From contig JAOWBW010000251.1 of the NCBI GenBank assembly GCA_026119855.1, forward strand, positions 434,001 through 498,000: a DNA stretch of 64,000 bases. Reading direction: 5' to 3'. Source of the stretch: Campanula takesimana (lineage: Eukaryota > Streptophyta > Magnoliopsida > Asterales > Campanulaceae). Below, one piece after another: positions 61,077 through 64,000 of this stretch (position 1 is its first letter; every line of letters begins with the position of its first letter). The notes below the pieces were generated by a model, which saw nothing but the letters and a program-made list of their open reading frames with translations, was not told the origin of the DNA and made no database searches. A program made the translations under genes and the position numbers.

Positions 61077-63892
61077 TCATTCATCATGGCAAGCTCTTCG
61101 AACATGGAGGCTAAATCTGTCAGTTCTTCCCCCACGGTGATTTCTGTCTCGGATTCTATAGTCATCTTCCTTCCCCACCATTCACGGGGCGACATGGGGG
61201 TTGGTTCCCTTTCGTATTTCTGGATCTCACAATCGGAGAAGATTTCGAGGCCGGGCTTTTTGACACCCTTATTGTTAACCCACGGCTCGGGAAAGATCAT
61301 GTATGGAACGTCTTCCCCTTGGCGGACAAAATAACCATTCAACGTCTTGCGGTAAGGCCTTAGATTAGGGACTTCATAACGACGGCCTTCTTTACGAGCT
61401 CGGGCCTTTTCGCTCTTGATCGCTTGCTCTTGTTTCAAGTCTTCTTTGGAAGGCTCGTACCCCAAACCGAATGTGTTCTTTACAAATGGGACTTGCACGG
61501 GATGTAGGATTCCTTGTTGATATCTCCCTAAGCCTAAACCAGGGAAGTAGTCCATATTCCTCATCACGCGGAGGAATTTGTGATTGCTGGGGGTCCATGA
61601 TCCGTTTCCCCCTTCTTTGTCAATGGCGTTGATTGAGACGCCGGAGAGAGTGGAGTCTGGTAGACCATGCTGAACTTGGTGGACGGGCTCACCTTTTCTG
61701 TGGATAGTGACGTTTTCAGCCATTACGGTCACTATTTCATCACCATTTCGGATCTTGACACATTGGTGGAGAGTTGATGGTACGGCATTAGCACTGTGAA
61801 TCCATGGTCGACCCAAAAGTAAGTTGAACGAGGCCGGGATATCAAGCACTTGGAATGGAACGGACATGACCATGTTCCCAAACTCAATGTCTATTTCGAT
61901 CATACCCATGACTGTACGGGCGGTGCTGTCATAACCTCGGATTACTTGAGTAGAAGGCTTCAAATCGGAATCCTTAAGCCCCAGTATGCCCATGATTCTG
62001 CCAGGCATGAGATTGAGTGCGGAACCACCGTCCACTAAGACTCTTGAGACGGGCCTCCCCCTTGCTCGTACCTTGAGGTAAATAGCTTCGTTGTGGTCGG
62101 AACCAAATGGTGGAAGGTCCATATCGGCAAAGGTGATGACGTTGCCAAAATGAATGTGACCAATCATTGCCGTGAGGTCCTCGGGAGTAGTATCGGGAGA
62201 AACTGATGTATCATCGAGATTGCGGATGACAAGATCTCGGTGTTTCTTTGAGGATGCAATGAGGTCCCAAATAGAGATGTTGGCTTGAGTTTTCTTGAGT
62301 TGGACAAGTAGATGGTCTTCGGGAGTGTCGCGAGCTTGCGGCCTTTGAGAAGAGGATCTTGGTGCGGAAGTGGAAGGGTTGCTTGCTATGACTCGATCGG
62401 ATCGAGTTAGCATGTTGACGTTCCCATCTTGCTTCTTTTTCCTATTCTCTAGTACTTCCCTCATTACCTCATCGTAAGTCACTACATAAGAAGAATTGTC
62501 AAGTTTATTCATAATATTGGGGCCCCCATTCACAATTGGGATTGAATGGGTGGTCCCCTCGAGTTCTCCTATCTCTATTACATTGACATGTTCATCATTA
62601 GTCACTACAAATTCTTTCTTATCTATGAGATCTTGAATGACATTGCGGAGAATGAAGCAATCCTCGGTGGTGTGGCCACTATATTGGTGGTAGCCACAAT
62701 ATTTGTGGTGAGCATGATTGGGGTGGACCGTCTTGGGTTGGTACCCTTGCACGGGTGTGACTTGACCCTTTGCCTTGAGGACCTCGAATACTTCGGTTTG
62801 AGTCATGCCTTGGAGAGGCGTGTAGACACGGTCACTTCGGGACTTCTTCCCTTGAGGTGGAGGAACCTTTTTGTAATTCCCCTTGTCAATAGTGACGGCG
62901 TTGACCGAGGCCTCTTTTGTGGAGTTGGAAGCGGCCTTGTAGCGGTAAGTAGGAGTGGCCTTCTTAATCTCCTTTAGCAAGTCATCCATGCGTACCCCCG
63001 CCTCATACATTTGGGAGAAGTCGGAGTAGCAAGCCCCACTTAGGTAGGTGCGGAGATCAATCTTGAGACACTTGAGAAATATGTCCATTTGCTCTTTTGT
63101 GTTTGGCCTCTCAACAATTTCAGAGAGTTTATCATTCCATCTCCTTGTGAAGTCGATGAAGGACTCATTGTCTCGTTGAGTAGTGTTCTCTAGCTCTTTC
63201 CTTGTGGGCCGGTGAGTGGTGTTGCCTTGGTATTGGTTCTTGAAGGCAAGCATGGCGGAGTCCCAATCAAGACGGACAGTGAGCGGGAGAGTAGCATACC
63301 AATCTTTTGCCACCCCCTCGAGAGTGAGAGGAAAGCATTGAGCCATCACCTTGGGGGAGACCTTCTTCGGAACCATTGCCCAAATATAAGTCTCAATGTG
63401 AGCCATAGGACAAGAGTTGCCCTTGAATTTGCTTATGTCAGGCATCTTGAACTTATCGGGAAGAGCGGCCATAGTACTCATGAGGATGGATGATTGATAA
63501 AGGCTTGTGTCGGAGCCTTTCCCCATGTTGAGCCCATTGAATTTTTGGTCGATGTAGGCCATGATAGAATCCACCATTTTGGGCTCATTGTTCTCGGAAC
63601 TCGGCTCCCCCATTTTCTTGGTGCGGGTGTTGACATAAGGACTTTTGAACAAACCCTCGGTCCATTCAGATTCATCATCATTGTTCTTGTTCTTTCCCTT
63701 GGCAATGTTAGTGAGCTTTTCTTTCATTAGCTCCATTTCGGCCTCGTGGGCCTCCCTTTGGCTGTCGAGGTGGGATTGCCAAATGTCGTCTTTGCTTTGT
63801 GCCTCCTTATTAAGGGTGGAGACTTGATCTTGGAGGAGTTGGACCATGGTTGAGAGCTGTTCGAGAGACATGGTGTTGCTGCTGCCGGTCAT
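61040..63892 (-). CDS. gag-protease polyprotein of Tat element C (950 aa)
   Basis: An intact frame. Domains in order: N-terminal coiled coil (about 5-65), retrotransposon gag domain (about 155-300, with MAHIETYIWAM and DWYATLPL), a Cys/His knuckle-like CGYHQYSGHTTEDC (about 397-410), and an aspartic protease (about 608-715, with VLVDGGSALNL and the late motif GRPWIHSANAVPSTL). Last is a G-patch-like segment (about 775-815, FPGLGLGRYQQG). The protease active site has DGG in place of the usual DTG/DSG. The gag would package the element RNA into particles, and the protease would cut the polyprotein. The start is set at 63892 because element B has its ATG at the matching place. Expression of pol would need frameshifting, reinitiation or a spliced RNA. 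Confidence 0.9.
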   Translation of the reverse strand: MTGSSNTMSLEQLSTMVQLLQDQVSTLNKEAQSKDDIWQSHLDSQREAHEAEMELMKEKLTNIAKGKNKNNDDESEWTEGLFKSPYVNTRTKKMGEPSSENNEPKMVDSIMAYIDQKFNGLNMGKGSDTSLYQSSILMSTMAALPDKFKMPDISKFKGNSCPMAHIETYIWAMVPKKVSPKVMAQCFPLTLEGVAKDWYATLPLTVRLDWDSAMLAFKNQYQGNTTHRPTRKELENTTQRDNESFIDFTRRWNDKLSEIVERPNTKEQMDIFLKCLKIDLRTYLSGACYSDFSQMYEAGVRMDDLLKEIKKATPTYRYKAASNSTKEASVNAVTIDKGNYKKVPPPQGKKSRSDRVYTPLQGMTQTEVFEVLKAKGQVTPVQGYQPKTVHPNHAHHKYCGYHQYSGHTTEDCFILRNVIQDLIDKKEFVVTNDEHVNVIEIGELEGTTHSIPIVNGGPNIMNKLDNSSYVVTYDEVMREVLENRKKKQDGNVNMLTRSDRVIASNPSTSAPRSSSQRPQARDTPEDHLLVQLKKTQANISIWDLIASSKKHRDLVIRNLDDTSVSPDTTPEDLTAMIGHIHFGNVITFADMDLPPFGSDHNEAIYLKVRARGRPVSRVLVDGGSALNLMPGRIMGILGLKDSDLKPSTQVIRGYDSTARTVMGMIEIDIEFGNMVMSVPFQVLDIPASFNLLLGRPWIHSANAVPSTLHQCVKIRNGDEIVTVMAENVTIHRKGEPVHQVQHGLPDSTLSGVSINAIDKEGGNGSWTPSNHKFLRVMRNMDYFPGLGLGRYQQGILHPVQVPFVKNTFGLGYEPSKEDLKQEQAIKSEKARARKEGRRYEVPNLRPYRKTLNGYFVRQGEDVPYMIFPEPWVNNKGVKKPGLEIFSDCEIQKYEREPTPMSPREWWGRKMTIESETEITVGEELTDLASMFEELAMMNECQLTPSMTPSS

Positions 63893-64000
63893 GGTTGATG
63901 TAGGAGCTGTTGGAGTGATCTCTTCACGGACTAACCGATTTGCTGAATCCCGGTAGACTTTGTAAGTACCAATTGAACCTATATTGCAGAAGAGGCCCTT
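63893..64000 (-). other. End of the leader of element C
   Basis: It matches the sequence just upstream of the gag ATG in element B (shared ATCACTCCAACAGCT). No other signal. Confidence 0.6.

Larger units (their letters stand above)
51359..64000 (-). mobile_element. Tat-lineage element C with antisense extra genes (5' end beyond window)
   Basis: Minus-strand element: gag-protease 63892-61040, pol 61076-57361, then a long 3' region with two plus-strand ORFs (53540-55969 and 56500-56940), a tandem array (52503-53060) and the 3' LTR (51359-52327). At least 12.6 kb lies in the window. Dual RNase H, a G-patch after the protease and antisense extra ORFs all fit the Tat/Ogre/Retand group of Ty3/gypsy (family knowledge). 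It is inserted in the gag of element B; the left target duplication would be CCCAT (51354-51358). Confidence 0.9.

Overview
This is nuclear DNA from a flowering plant, almost certainly a eudicot. The signs are one spliced flavonol synthase gene with GT-AG introns, plant-type Stowaway, Tourist, hAT and Mutator-like miniature elements, a tRNA-derived SINE, and plant lineages of LTR retrotransposon (Tekay-like chromovirus, Athila-like, Tat, Ty1/copia). I cannot name the species; Caryophyllales is only a guess. Apart from the flavonol synthase gene, nearly everything that can be explained here is mobile DNA or its debris.

1-13.9 kb: a truncated chromovirus pol fragment (2-2563), then Stowaway elements, then the host gene on the minus strand. 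FLS (exons 8626-8166, 4854-4527, 4074-3862; 333 codons) looks intact and keeps every catalytic and substrate residue I checked. Its first intron is 3.3 kb because four miniature elements lie in it. Upstream are more miniature elements: a 9-bp-TSD-type foldback relative, Stowaway, Tourist (TAA target duplication) and hAT (8-bp target duplication).

13.9-34.5 kb: a nest of insertions. A small Mutator-like element (ends 13861 and 34509, imperfect 9-bp target duplication) holds a deleted Athila-like element (13976 to about 34034). That holds a hAT transposon (15784-33086, target duplication ATTTATGG) whose transposase is broken. The hAT holds two insertions: a solo chromovirus-type LTR (16173-18829, GTAAG), and a solo copia LTR (20608-30432, CTTAT) that splits the transposase. 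The solo copia LTR in turn contains a complete copia element (20735-29017, CCTAG) with near-identical LTRs but ruined coding sequence.

34.5-41 kb: Mutator-like, Stowaway (one nested in another) and hAT miniature elements, and a SINE with an 11-bp target duplication.

41-64 kb: three related Tat-lineage Ty3/gypsy elements, nested and alternating in orientation. A (minus; LTR 41000-42222, decayed gag to 46987) is interrupted by B (plus; LTR 46988-48031, primer-binding site, broken gag to 51358). B is interrupted by C (minus; 3' LTR 51359-52327, gag-protease and pol out to 63892, 5' end beyond the window). C carries, between pol and its 3' LTR and on the opposite strand, a four-exon gene for a plant-mobile-domain protein and a second small basic-protein ORF. 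Each of these two ORFs is preceded by a triplet of GCGCGC boxes spaced 27-31 bp. The same triplet occurs in all three LTRs and, in weaker form, in B's leader. Two small RNA hairpins recur on the sense strand of these elements with compensating changes in their stems; one of them also occurs in the Athila-like element. These shared modules are the most novel observations in the window.
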